Position numbers and translations under genes: made by a program
The notes under the pieces: generated by a model
Database searches by the model: none
The model's input: only the letters and a program-made list of their open reading frames with translations
Told to the model about the DNA's origin: nothing
DNA from: Chromatiales bacterium
Lineage (GTDB): Bacteria; Pseudomonadota; Gammaproteobacteria; Thiohalospirales; Thiohalospiraceae
Reading direction: 5' to 3'
Length of the DNA stretch: 5,961 nucleotides
NCBI GenBank assembly: GCA_026984715.1
Contig: JALSRO010000002.1
Location: 1-5,961 of the forward strand
Part shown: positions 1 through 5,961 of the stretch, piece by piece
Layout: each line of letters opens with the position of its first letter
Position numbering within the stretch: the first letter of the stretch is position 1

Positions 1-605
1 CTTTCGTGACCGAAACCGTGGTGCTGGTTACTCTGGTCCGTGATAAGGCCGGCTACCTGCTTGGGAACTGGATCAATCTGCTCATAATCGTGACTGGTTT
101 TCCCTTGCTCTGGGGGGATATGCCGCTGGCGGGGATCCTGCGGGGCCTGCGCGCCGTGCTGATGTTCGGTCTGCTGCTGCGTCTGTCACGCACCTGGCGT
201 CAGGTGCTGGTACAGCACCACCTGGGCAACAGTCTGCTGATCATGGTCGTAGTGGTCGTGGTTGCCGGTGTGGTCATCGCCTATATCGACCCTGGTATCA
301 AAACCCCCTGGGAGGGGATCTGGTGGGCACTTGCCACGGTTACCACCGTTGGATATGGCGATGTGGTGCCGGTCAGTGAGCAGGGGCGCATTGTCGGTAT
401 CGTTCTGCTAATCCTCAGTGTGGTACTGCTCTCCCTGGTCACAGCAAACATATCGGCTTTCCTGGTCAGTCGGGGTGCGGTAAAAGGGGAGAGCGAGGTC
501 CACGAGCGTCTGCGGCGCATGGAGAAGAGACTGGAACATATCGAGCGGATGCTGAAGGAGTCGCTGGAGAAAACGAGCAACAGCAAGAGTGATGGCCAGA
601 GCTGA
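1..605 (+). CDS. Voltage-gated-like potassium channel, C-terminal part (5' end outside window)
   Basis: This is an inner-membrane potassium-selective channel subunit, expected to work as a tetramer. The frame is open to the left edge, so the GTG at position 6 is probably internal; residues below count from it. The selectivity filter TVGYGD is at about 114-119, preceded by a pore helix (about 100-112). Hydrophobic S5 is at about 76-94 and S6 at about 127-150. Before them a hydrophobic stretch (about 20-37) resembles S3, and a segment with Arg46, Arg49, Arg59, Arg62 and Arg65 resembles an S4 sensor, so a six-helix channel missing S1-S2 is likelier than a two-helix one. The tail (about 162-190) is charged and predicted to form a coiled coil, with no RCK/TrkA-N domain. 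It ends at TGA 603-605. The channel call is firm; gating type and physiological role are inferred. Confidence 0.9.
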   Translation, partial: FVTETVVLVTLVRDKAGYLLGNWINLLIIVTGFPLLWGDMPLAGILRGLRAVLMFGLLLRLSRTWRQVLVQHHLGNSLLIMVVVVVVAGVVIAYIDPGIKTPWEGIWWALATVTTVGYGDVVPVSEQGRIVGIVLLILSVVLLSLVTANISAFLVSRGAVKGESEVHERLRRMEKRLEHIERMLKESLEKTSNSKSDGQS

Positions 606-658
606 GCCTGCCGCTACCGGGAGCATACTATTAACCCGGCAACAATATAGGCTCTATA

Positions 659-901
659 GGCGCTTCATCAAACCGAGTGGGTGAAACCGGACCATCCTCG
701 ACAGGGGGAGTAGGAGCAGGGAACCTGTCTGTAAGAGAGGATTGGGTCACTCTGGTGATGGGGACGAGGTCCGGTTCGGCTTCGGATCGCGGTGTGCAGC
801 ACAATCCGCGCCAATCCCCTCTTGCAGACCATCGTATTGCTCCCACTCCCCCTGTCAAGGCGCAGTGGCTTGGTGTTACCCACTCGATTTGGTGAAGAGC
901 C
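659..901. repeat. Long imperfect palindrome, possible dispersed repeat or structured RNA
   Basis: Bases 659-695 pair with 865-901 (28 Watson-Crick, 5 G-U, 4 mismatches out of 37). After a 4-base bulge at 861-864, bases 696-745 pair with 811-860 (38 Watson-Crick, 3 G-U, 9 mismatches out of 50, five of the mismatches in a bubble at 722-726). An apical stem pairs 765-774 with 782-791 around a 7-base loop. Both arms share near-identical blocks, such as GACAGGGGGAGTRGGAGCA and CGAGTGGGT. Most departures from perfect pairing are transitions. G-U pairs read on the + strand (10) only modestly outnumber A-C mismatches (7), so the transcribed strand is not settled. Size, symmetry and position between convergent genes recall ERIC-type elements, but the sequence is not ERIC. 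No convincing target-site duplication was seen. It may also limit read-through between the convergent genes. Confidence 0.85.
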
Positions 902-957
902 ACAACATATCGTATTCAGCCGTGGCGCGCCGGTTCGCAGCAAGGCAGCCCATCACC

Positions 958-976
958 GCTGTAGCCACTCTACAGC
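958..976. other. Perfect 7-bp hairpin
   Basis: GCTGTAG (958-964) and CTACAGC (970-976) form a perfect stem with a 5-base loop. No T-run follows on either strand, so it is not a canonical intrinsic terminator, although it lies downstream of both convergent genes and could mark or protect 3' ends. Function unknown. Confidence 0.45.
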
Positions 977-996
977 AAGACGGGATAATACAGCCT

Positions 997-1020
997 GCGG
1001 GCCGGCATGCTTCGGCCTGT
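997..1020 (-). terminator. GC-rich hairpin just past metE, weak terminator candidate
   Basis: GGCCG (1000-1004) and CGGCC (1013-1017) form a 5-bp stem with an 8-base loop, 26-49 bases beyond the metE stop. On the metE strand it is followed only by a mixed stretch (GTATTAT) rather than a true U-run. A role in ending metE transcription is possible but weakly supported. Confidence 0.25.
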
Positions 1021-1045
1021 CGTCGAATATCATGGGGTCGGGGCT

Positions 1046-3352
1046 TCAGGCAGACACTTTCTCATCCCTGGCAAAATGCTCCTCCCGCAATATCCGCGCG
1101 GCCTCCACCATGTTGGCCAGCGCTCTCTCCACCTCCGGCCAGCCGCGTGTCTTGAGGCCGCAATCCGGGTTTACCCATAACCGTTCGGCGGGGATACGCT
1201 GGCCGGCTTTTTTCATCAGTTCCACTATCTGTTCCACTGTCGGGATGTTGGGGGAGTGGATGTCGTAGACCCCCGGCCCGATCTCGTTCGGGTATTCAAA
1301 ACTCTCGAATACGTCCAGCAGCTCCATGTCGGAACGGGAGGTTTCGATGGTGATGACATCGGCATCCATGGCGGCGATGGATTCGATGATGTCGTTGAAC
1401 TCCGAATAGCACATGTGGGTGTGGATCTGGGTGTCGTCGGCCACCCCACTGGCGGCGATGCGGAAGGCGTGTACCGCCCAATCCAGATAGTGCTGCCACT
1501 CCTCCTTGCGCAGCGGCAGACCTTCGCGCAGGGCGGCTTCGTCAATCTGGATGATCCTGATCCCCGCCTGCTCCAGATCCCGGACCTCGTCGCGTATGGC
1601 CAGGGCGATCTGGGCGCAGGTGGTGTTGCGCGGCTGGTCATCGCGTACAAAGGACCAGTTGAGGATGGTTACCGGACCGGTGAGCATCCCTTTCATCGGT
1701 TTGTCGGTGCAGGACTGGGCGTAGCGGCTCCACTCCACGGTCATTGGCCGGGGGCGGCTGACATCGCCAAAGAGGATGGGGGGTTTGACGCAGCGGGAGC
1801 CGTAGGACTGTACCCAGCCGTGGCGGGTGAAGGCGAATCCCTCCAGCAGCTCACCAAAATACTCCACCATATCGTTGCGTTCCGGTTCGCCGTGAACCAG
1901 CACATCCAGCCCCAGCTGCTCCTGTTTCTCAACCACCAGGGCGATCTCCCGTTGCATGCGGGAGATATACTCCTGCTCGTTGAGCTTGCCCTGTTTGAAT
2001 GCCTTGCGGATGTGCCGGATCTCTGCTGTCTGGGGAAATGAACCAATCGTTGTGGTGGGAAACAGTGGCAGCTTCAGCCAGTCGCGTTGCAGCGCTGCCC
2101 GCTCGGCATAGGGGCGCGACCGCCGGGCCATCTCGTCGGTGAGGTTGTCCACCCGCTGTTTCACCTCGGGGGAGTGGATGCGGGGTGAGCGGCTGCGGGT
2201 ATCAAAGGCGGTTCGTGCTGCAGCAAGTTTGATTGCAACCGTGTTGTCTGCTCCGGTGAGTGCCTGTTTCAGGGTGGTAATTTCATCCAGTTTCTGCACG
2301 GCGAAGGCCAGCCAGCTTTTCAGCTCCTCATCCAGCTCATCCTCCTGTTCCAGATCGACAGGTACGTGCAGCAGGGAGCAGGAGGGGGCAATCCAGAGCC
2401 GCTCGCCGAGCCGCGCTTTGATATTCTCCAGTGTGACCAACGCACTGTCGAGGTTGGTACGCCAGATGTTGCGGCCATCGATAATCCCTACTGACAGTAC
2501 CTTGTAGGCAGGCAGATGATCGATAACTGTAGTGAGCTGTTCCGGTGCCCGTACCGCATCGATATGCAGACCCGCCACCGGCAGTTTGCAGGCGGTGGTG
2601 AGGTTGCTGCCCAGCGCACCGAAGTAGGTGGCCAGCAGGATGCTGAGGCCGCCGGTCTGCAACCGATTGTAGGCAGACTCGAAGCGGGCTTGCCACTCCT
2701 GCGGCAGATCCAGCGCCAGAATGGGCTCGTCGATCTGCACCCACTCCACACCCTGCGCCTTGAGCCGCTGCAGGATCTCGCCATAGACCGGCAGCAGGGC
2801 GTCCAGCAGCTCCAGCTTGTCGAACTCGCTCCCCTTGCACTTGCCCAGCCAGAGGTAGGAGAGGGGGCCTAGAATGACCGGCTTGACCTGATGCCCCAGC
2901 GCCTGTGCCTCCGCCGTCTCGCTGAACAGCTTGTCGGAGGAGAGGGCGAACTGCTGCCCGGCATGGAGCTCGGGGACCAGATAGTGATAGTTGGTGTCGA
3001 ACCATTTGGTCATCTCGCAGGCGGCTGCTGCCTCACCACTTGGGGCCCGGCCCCGCGCCATGCGGAAATAGCTGTCCAGATCCACCGTTTCTCCGCTCCA
3101 GTTGAAGCGGGATGGTACCGCTCCCAGCATGGCGGTGAGATCCAGAACATGGTCATACCAGGAGAAGTCACCCACCGGGATCAGATCCAGCCCGGCGTCG
3201 GACTGCAACTGCCAGTGGCGCCGGCGCAGCTCCCGGCCGGTCTGTCCCAGCTGCTCCTGGCTGATGTCACCCCTCCAGTAGGCCTCTACAGCCTGTTTCA
3301 GCTCGCGCCGGGCGCCGATTCTGGGAAATCCCAGGTTGTGGGTCTTGCTCAT
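1046..3352 (-). CDS. metE: Cobalamin-independent methionine synthase MetE
   Basis: This cytosolic enzyme (5-methyltetrahydropteroyltriglutamate-homocysteine S-methyltransferase) catalyses the last step of methionine synthesis without B12. It has 768 residues; E. coli MetE has 753. The N-terminal folate-binding half starts [13 protein letters not shown], with Arg16-Lys19 and Lys116 at the folate positions. The C-terminal catalytic half begins near 430. By homology to E. coli, the zinc ligands are His646, Cys648, Glu670 and Cys731, the proton donor is His699, and the homocysteine contacts are Ile436-Ser438, Glu489 and Asp604. All are present, so the enzyme should be active. The usual IDEPAL motif reads IDEAAL (603-608), a mild change. 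The ATG is supported by AGGAG seven bases upstream and by the family N-terminus. It is divergent from metR, so MetR activation with homocysteine as co-effector is expected. Confidence 0.98.
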   Translation of the reverse strand: MSKTHNLGFPRIGARRELKQAVEAYWRGDISQEQLGQTGRELRRRHWQLQSDAGLDLIPVGDFSWYDHVLDLTAMLGAVPSRFNWSGETVDLDSYFRMARGRAPSGEAAAACEMTKWFDTNYHYLVPELHAGQQFALSSDKLFSETAEAQALGHQVKPVILGPLSYLWLGKCKGSEFDKLELLDALLPVYGEILQRLKAQGVEWVQIDEPILALDLPQEWQARFESAYNRLQTGGLSILLATYFGALGSNLTTACKLPVAGLHIDAVRAPEQLTTVIDHLPAYKVLSVGIIDGRNIWRTNLDSALVTLENIKARLGERLWIAPSCSLLHVPVDLEQEDELDEELKSWLAFAVQKLDEITTLKQALTGADNTVAIKLAAARTAFDTRSRSPRIHSPEVKQRVDNLTDEMARRSRPYAERAALQRDWLKLPLFPTTTIGSFPQTAEIRHIRKAFKQGKLNEQEYISRMQREIALVVEKQEQLGLDVLVHGEPERNDMVEYFGELLEGFAFTRHGWVQSYGSRCVKPPILFGDVSRPRPMTVEWSRYAQSCTDKPMKGMLTGPVTILNWSFVRDDQPRNTTCAQIALAIRDEVRDLEQAGIRIIQIDEAALREGLPLRKEEWQHYLDWAVHAFRIAASGVADDTQIHTHMCYSEFNDIIESIAAMDADVITIETSRSDMELLDVFESFEYPNEIGPGVYDIHSPNIPTVEQIVELMKKAGQRIPAERLWVNPDCGLKTRGWPEVERALANMVEAARILREEHFARDEKVSA

Positions 3353-3359
3353 TTTGCTG

Positions 3360-3364
3360 CTCCT
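3360..3364 (-). promoter_or_regulatory. metE ribosome binding site
   Basis: On the minus strand AGGAG (inside AGAGGAG) lies 7 bases before the metE ATG (3350-3352), an ideal spacing that fixes the start. Confidence 0.85.
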
Positions 3365-3380
3365 CTATCAGTTCAAATGG

Positions 3381-3410
3381 TTTACAGGGAGTGTGGCGCC
3401 AATCTATACT
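3381..3410 (+). promoter_or_regulatory. Predicted sigma70 promoter of metR
   Basis: TTTACA (3381-3386) and TATACT (3405-3410) each match the -35 and -10 consensus at five of six bases, with an 18-bp spacer. Transcription would begin near 3417, giving a leader of about 37 nt to the ATG at 3454. The -10 overlaps the possible metE -10 on the other strand and abuts the MetR-type box, so the two promoters could interfere and MetR could repress its own gene. Confidence 0.6.
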
Positions 3411-3423
3411 TGAAGCAATCTCA
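3411..3423 (-). promoter_or_regulatory. Predicted MetR binding site
   Basis: On the metE strand this reads TGAGATTGCTTCA. It matches the known MetR consensus TGAANNTNNTTCA at eight of the nine fixed bases. It sits in the divergent spacer immediately after the metR -10, where binding would block metR; the effect on metE depends on where metE transcription starts. A second, poorer site may lie next to it at 3420-3432. Confidence 0.6.
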
Positions 3424-3453
3424 AATATTTCATCAATTTTATTAGTTTTTCTC

Positions 3454-4404
3454 ATGATAGAGCTTCGCCATCTGCAGACACTGGTTGCGCTACGCGATTG
3501 CGGTACCCTGGCGCAGGCCGCGGAGACCCTGCATGTCACCCAGTCCGCCCTGTCACATCAACTGAAGGATCTGGAGCACCGTCTGGACCTGCAACTGTTT
3601 CATCGCAAGGGCAGGCCAGTACGTTTCACGCCTGCGGGAGAGCGGTTGCTGGCCCTGGCGGAACGGGTGCTGCCCGAGGTGGAGAGTGCCCGCGCCGAGC
3701 TGCGGCGCATGGTGGAGGGTGAGTCGGGGCGGTTACATATCGCCATCGAGTGCCACAGCTGCTTCGAGTGGCTGATGCCGGCAATGGATGCCTATCGGCC
3801 GCACTGGCCGGAGGTGGAGATGGATGTCACGCTGGCCTACAGCTTTGAACCACTGCCGGCTCTGGTGCGGGGTGATCTGGATCTGGTGATCACCTCCGAT
3901 CCGCAGCCGTTGCCGGGAATCGAGTATATCCCCCTGTTCCGCTTTCAGGGGGTGCTGGTGATGGCCAATGATCACCGCCTGACTGCAAACGGCTGGATCG
4001 AGCCGCACCATCTCCAGCAGGAGACACTGATCACCTACCCGGTGCCACAACAGCGGCTGGATATCTTCCGCCACTTCCTGGAGCCGGCCGGAATAGTTCC
4101 GGCGGAACGGCGTACCGCAGAGCTGACCATGATCATCCTGCAACTGGTAGCCAGCCATCGCGGCGTGGCCGCGCTGCCCGACTGGGCGGTGTACGACTAC
4201 CTGGCCCGGCGCTATATCTCCACCCGTCCGCTGGGCAGGGACGGGATGTGGGGCACGCTCTATTGTGCAGTATCGAAATCCTGCGTGGATGCCGCCTATC
4301 TGCAGGGTTTTGTGACTACGGCGCGCACTGTTTCATTCCGGATACTGAAGGGGATTCGCGCTGTGGATAAGATCCAACACGCCGTTACTGGTAGCTGGAA
4401 ATAG
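3454..4404 (+). CDS. metR: LysR-family regulator MetR
   Basis: This 316-residue transcription factor (E. coli MetR has 317) regulates methionine genes, with homocysteine as co-effector. A winged helix-turn-helix spans about residues 1-60, with the recognition region LAQAAETLHVTQSALSHQ at about 19-36. The effector-binding domain runs from about 93. It carries the MetR hallmark IAIECHSC (97-104 region), then LDLVITSD (142-149) and ALPDWAV (240-246). The start MIELRHLQTL aligns with the E. coli start MIEVKHLKTL. A GTG at 3391 would add 21 residues absent from MetR and has poor spacing to any ribosome site, so ATG 3454 is preferred despite a weak Shine-Dalgarno sequence. Its placement back to back with metE confirms the family assignment. 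The stop lies 3 bases before the nrdA -35, with no terminator seen, so some read-through into nrdA is possible. Confidence 0.95.
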   Translation: MIELRHLQTLVALRDCGTLAQAAETLHVTQSALSHQLKDLEHRLDLQLFHRKGRPVRFTPAGERLLALAERVLPEVESARAELRRMVEGESGRLHIAIECHSCFEWLMPAMDAYRPHWPEVEMDVTLAYSFEPLPALVRGDLDLVITSDPQPLPGIEYIPLFRFQGVLVMANDHRLTANGWIEPHHLQQETLITYPVPQQRLDIFRHFLEPAGIVPAERRTAELTMIILQLVASHRGVAALPDWAVYDYLARRYISTRPLGRDGMWGTLYCAVSKSCVDAAYLQGFVTTARTVSFRILKGIRAVDKIQHAVTGSWK

Positions 4405-4407
4405 CTC

Positions 4408-4436
4408 TTGATCTGAACCGGAAAACACACTATATT
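4408..4436 (+). promoter_or_regulatory. Predicted sigma70 promoter of nrdA
   Basis: TTGATC (4408-4413, four of six) and TATATT (4431-4436, five of six) are separated by an ideal 17 bp. Transcription would begin near 4443. The -10 lies inside the first NrdR box, so NrdR binding would block polymerase, as is typical for this repressor. Confidence 0.7.
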
Positions 4437-4440
4437 GTCG
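4425..4440 (+). promoter_or_regulatory. NrdR box 1
   Basis: ACACACTATATTGTCG matches the NrdR consensus acaCwAtATaTwGtgt at 13 of 16 positions, including 9 of the 10 core positions. It covers the predicted nrdA -10. NrdR is the ATP-cone-containing repressor of ribonucleotide reductase genes in bacteria. Confidence 0.8.
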
Positions 4441-4456
4441 TCCCGAGGCAAGGCGT

Positions 4457-4472
4457 ACACAACATATGGTGT
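4457..4472 (+). promoter_or_regulatory. NrdR box 2
   Basis: ACACAACATATGGTGT matches the NrdR consensus at 14 of 16 positions. It starts exactly 32 bp after box 1, close to three helical turns, so both boxes face the same side of the DNA. This is the tandem arrangement usual for NrdR targets, which strengthens both calls. Confidence 0.85.
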
Positions 4473-4580
4473 TTGCCATCTAAACCTTCTTGCTGAGATA
4501 CAGGTGCTAAATCCCTGTGCGTTCATCGTTTTGATGGAGGGGTTTGGTGCTTTGCATTTGCTCCCGGCGAGGGAGTATTA

Positions 4581-4625
4581 CCCATCTGTTCACAGCATCA
4601 CCAATAGTGCTTATTGCCAGGTGGG
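4581..4625 (+). promoter_or_regulatory. Leader hairpin covering a Shine-Dalgarno-like sequence
   Basis: CCCATCTG (4581-4588) can pair with CAGGTGGG (4618-4625): eight pairs, one of them G-U. The 29-base loop can hold a smaller CAATA/TATTG hairpin. The 3' strand contains AGGTGGG, the likely ribosome site of the small ORF at 4635, so the stem would hide it. Seen in sequence; regulatory use is inferred. Confidence 0.45.
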
Positions 4626-4634
4626 ATTTATTTC

Positions 4635-4697
4635 ATGAACCGGCTATCAATTCTAACCGAGACAGGAATCACGAGGGAGTACCTGCCTGATGTATAA
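4635..4697 (+). CDS. Possible 20-residue leader peptide overlapping the nrdA start
   Basis: An ATG at 4635 opens a 20-codon frame that ends at TAA 4695-4697. That stop lies just past the nrdA ATG (4690-4692) in another frame, an 8-base overlap. AGGTGGG (4619-4625) sits nine bases upstream and could serve as its ribosome site. The peptide begins MNRLSILTETG and ends in YLPDV; it resembles no family I know and has no run of one amino acid as in attenuator peptides. The arrangement would allow translational coupling to nrdA. So short a frame could also be chance. Confidence 0.35.
   Translation: MNRLSILTETGITREYLPDV
4674..4679 (+). promoter_or_regulatory. nrdA ribosome binding site
   Basis: AGGGAG lies ten bases before ATG 4690. 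An in-frame TAA at 4654 and the absence of any other ATG, GTG or TTG between them make this ATG the only reasonable nrdA start. The site is flanked by CAGG (4663-4666) and CCTG (4682-4685), which could place it in a loop. Confidence 0.7.
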
Positions 4698-5961
4698 CGA
4701 AACCTCCACTCTGGATATAAAGGATCCGGATCCCGAACACTTCGCGCATAAGGGAAGCGATACAGTAGATGAGAACGCGATGATTACCCCTGGCGGTTAC
4801 CGGGTCATCCGCCGCAACGGCAAGATTACCATCTTTGACGGTAGCAAGATTTCGGTTGCCATCACCAAGGCATTTCTGGCGGTAGAGGGGGGCAGCGCCG
4901 CTGCCAGCAAGCGGATCCATGAGAGCGTGGAGCAGCTCACGAAGCAGGTCATCAACGGATTGACCCGGCGCATGCCGGGTGGCGGTACCGTACATATCGA
5001 AGACATCCAGGACCAGGTGGAGCTGGCGCTGATGCGAGGGGGCTACCACAAGGTAGCCCGTGCCTATGTGCTCTACCGGGAGGAGCGGGCGCGGGAACGC
5101 AGTGCCGAGGAAGCCAAGAAGGGCAAGCGGAGCAAGACGAAACAGGAGCCTGTCATCAACGTGGTTCTGGATGATGGAACCAGCCGTCCACTGGATAGAT
5201 CACGTATCGAGACTGTGGTGGCAGAAGCCTGTGACGGTCTGGAGAACGTGGATGGAGCCGCCATCATACAGGATACCCTGCACAATCTGTATGACGGCAT
5301 GCTGGAGAAGGAGATTGCCACGGTTCTGGTGATGACCGCTCGTGGCTATGTGGAGAGGGATCCCGACTACAGTTATGTCGCTGCGCGCCTGTTGCTGGAC
5401 AGCATGCGTCACGAGGCGCTCACCTTTCTTGCCGGCATGCCCGTCAACGCCACCCAGGAGGAGATGACACAGCGCTATCCCGACTACTTCAGCGACTACA
5501 TCCGGCGGGCAGCCGAGCTGGAGCTGCTCGACAGCGAACTGACCCGCTTCGATCTGCAGCAGCTGGGAGCCGCTCTCAAACCGGAGCGCGATCAGACCTT
5601 CACCTACCTGGGGCTGCAGACGCTGTATGATCGCTATTTCATCCACAGCAGCGAAAAGCGCTTCGAGCTGCCGCAGGCCTTTTTCATGCGAGTGGCGATG
5701 GGGCTGGCGATCAATGAGATCGATCGTGAGCAGCGTGCCATCGAGTTCTACAACCTGCTCTCTTCCTTCGATTTCATGAGCTCTACGCCGACGCTGTTCA
5801 ACAGCGGTACTTTGCGTCCCCAGCTCTCCTCCTGCTATCTGACCACGGTGCCCGACCACCTCGACGGGATCTACGGGGCGATCAAGGACAACGCGCTGCT
5901 CTCCAAGTATGCCGGTGGTCTGGGCAACGACTGGACCCGGGTGCGCGGCATGGGTGCCCAC
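4690..5961 (+). CDS. nrdA: Class Ia ribonucleoside-diphosphate reductase large subunit NrdA, N-terminal 424 residues (3' end outside window)
   Basis: NrdA is the catalytic alpha subunit that, with the radical-bearing NrdB, reduces ribonucleoside diphosphates to deoxy forms for DNA synthesis in the cytosol. The frame runs unbroken to the right edge. An N-terminal ATP-cone spans about 37-131 (YRVIRRNGKIT, then VAITKAFLAVEGG), a Lys-rich linker about 140-155, and a second, diverged cone about 156-240. The reductase domain follows, with STPTLFNSGT (365-374), SSCYLTT containing Cys382 (one of the redox cysteine pair, like E. coli Cys225) and GGLGND (409-414). The active-site cysteines further on lie outside the window. 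The two-cone layout matches Pseudomonas-type NrdA of about 960 residues rather than the 761-residue E. coli form, so under half is visible. Tandem NrdR boxes precede it. A nrdB gene is expected nearby but is not in view. Confidence 0.97.
   Translation, partial: MYNETSTLDIKDPDPEHFAHKGSDTVDENAMITPGGYRVIRRNGKITIFDGSKISVAITKAFLAVEGGSAAASKRIHESVEQLTKQVINGLTRRMPGGGTVHIEDIQDQVELALMRGGYHKVARAYVLYREERARERSAEEAKKGKRSKTKQEPVINVVLDDGTSRPLDRSRIETVVAEACDGLENVDGAAIIQDTLHNLYDGMLEKEIATVLVMTARGYVERDPDYSYVAARLLLDSMRHEALTFLAGMPVNATQEEMTQRYPDYFSDYIRRAAELELLDSELTRFDLQQLGAALKPERDQTFTYLGLQTLYDRYFIHSSEKRFELPQAFFMRVAMGLAINEIDREQRAIEFYNLLSSFDFMSSTPTLFNSGTLRPQLSSCYLTTVPDHLDGIYGAIKDNALLSKYAGGLGNDWTRVRGMGAH

Larger units (their letters stand above)
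606..1045. other. Non-coding gap between convergent genes
   Basis: This 440-bp stretch separates the ends of the potassium channel gene and metE, which converge. I see no credible gene: the short open frames here lie within the palindrome or run antisense into metE and resemble no family I know. It holds a 243-bp imperfect palindrome (659-901) and two small hairpins (958-976 and about 997-1020). No hairpin with a clear U-run, as in a canonical intrinsic terminator, was found on either strand. Confidence 0.8.
3353..3453. promoter_or_regulatory. metE-metR divergent control region
   Basis: This 101-bp spacer separates the metE start (leftward) from the metR start (rightward) and must hold both promoters. 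It is more AT-rich than the flanking genes, especially at 3420-3450. The metR promoter is readable. For metE only a possible -10 (TATAGA on the minus strand, 3403-3408) with no good -35 is visible, which would fit an activator-dependent promoter but leaves its start site open. There is no room for a large riboswitch. Confidence 0.75.
4405..4689 (+). promoter_or_regulatory. nrdA upstream region and leader
   Basis: This 285-bp gap carries the nrdA promoter, two NrdR boxes and a leader of about 245 nt. The leader can form several hairpins: ACAGG/CCTGT (4500-4504 with 4514-4518), CATC/GATG (4524-4536), a perfect CTCCC/GGGAG stem (4561-4575) and CCCATCTG/CAGGTGGG (4581-4588 with 4618-4625). I could not match it to a known riboswitch class: the conserved elements of the B12 and TPP classes were not found. 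A 20-codon ORF lies at its 3' end. Whether the leader is regulatory is inferred. Confidence 0.6.

Noticed and set aside
700..720. Resemblance of GGGGGAGTAGGAGC to the manganese (yybP-ykoY) riboswitch core
   Set aside because: The same block recurs inverted in the other palindrome arm, there is no downstream gene on the same strand to control, and the other conserved loops are missing.
631..943. Several open frames of 72-91 codons on both strands in the channel-metE gap
   Set aside because: They lie in the palindrome, and the + and - frames share short peptides such as TGGVGA because of its symmetry. None has a convincing ribosome site or family resemblance.
742..1268. Rightward frames of 137 and 158 codons running into metE
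   Set aside because: They span the palindrome and then run antisense to the well-supported metE end; the translations look like random GC-rich shadow frames.
1256..2041. A 261-codon frame antisense to metE
   Set aside because: Long antisense frames are common opposite GC-rich genes; metE is complete with all catalytic residues, and this product resembles nothing known.
3391..3453. Upstream GTG start for MetR, adding 21 residues
   Set aside because: It would extend beyond the conserved MetR N-terminus, starts upstream of the predicted promoter start site, and lacks proper ribosome-site spacing.
4480..4580. Possible TPP or B12 riboswitch, suggested by CTGAGATAC and GGCGAGGGAG-like strings
   Set aside because: The remaining conserved elements of either class are absent and the arrangement does not fit.
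4435..4638. A 67-codon frame in the nrdA leader
   Set aside because: It starts inside NrdR box 1, upstream of the predicted transcription start, has no ribosome site, and its translation resembles no protein.
5200..5961. A 253-codon leftward frame at the right edge
   Set aside because: It is antisense to nrdA, whose translation is continuous and strongly conserved.

Overview
The window looks like chromosomal DNA of a gammaproteobacterium. The evidence is the divergent metE/metR pair, a MetR that keeps close family hallmarks (IAIECHSC), and an NrdA with two ATP-cones of the type known from Pseudomonas and related lineages. Codons are GC-rich. I cannot name the genus; a Chromatiales-like or sulfur-oxidising lineage is only a guess.

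Layout. At 1-605 (+) lies the C-terminal part of a voltage-gated-like potassium channel whose N-terminus is off the left edge. At 606-1045 a 440-bp non-coding gap separates two convergent genes. It is dominated by a 243-bp imperfect palindrome (659-901), followed by two short hairpins. At 1046-3352 (-) is a complete metE, the cobalamin-independent methionine synthase. A 101-bp divergent control region (3353-3453) carries a MetR-type box and a metR promoter. At 3454-4404 (+) is metR, the LysR-family activator of metE. At 4405-4689 is the nrdA control region: a sigma70-type promoter overlapped by two NrdR boxes 32 bp apart, then a leader of about 245 nt that can form several hairpins and holds a 20-codon ORF overlapping the nrdA start. 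At 4690-5961 (+) are the first 424 codons of nrdA, the class Ia ribonucleotide reductase large subunit, cut by the right edge.

How the genes work together. metE and metR form a known regulatory pair: MetR with homocysteine controls metE and its own gene from the shared spacer. nrdA is a separate transcription unit with its own promoter, and its boxes indicate NrdR control of dNTP synthesis. The potassium channel is unrelated.

No CRISPR array, transposase, tRNA or rRNA was seen. The least explained features are the long palindrome and the nrdA leader with its small overlapping ORF.
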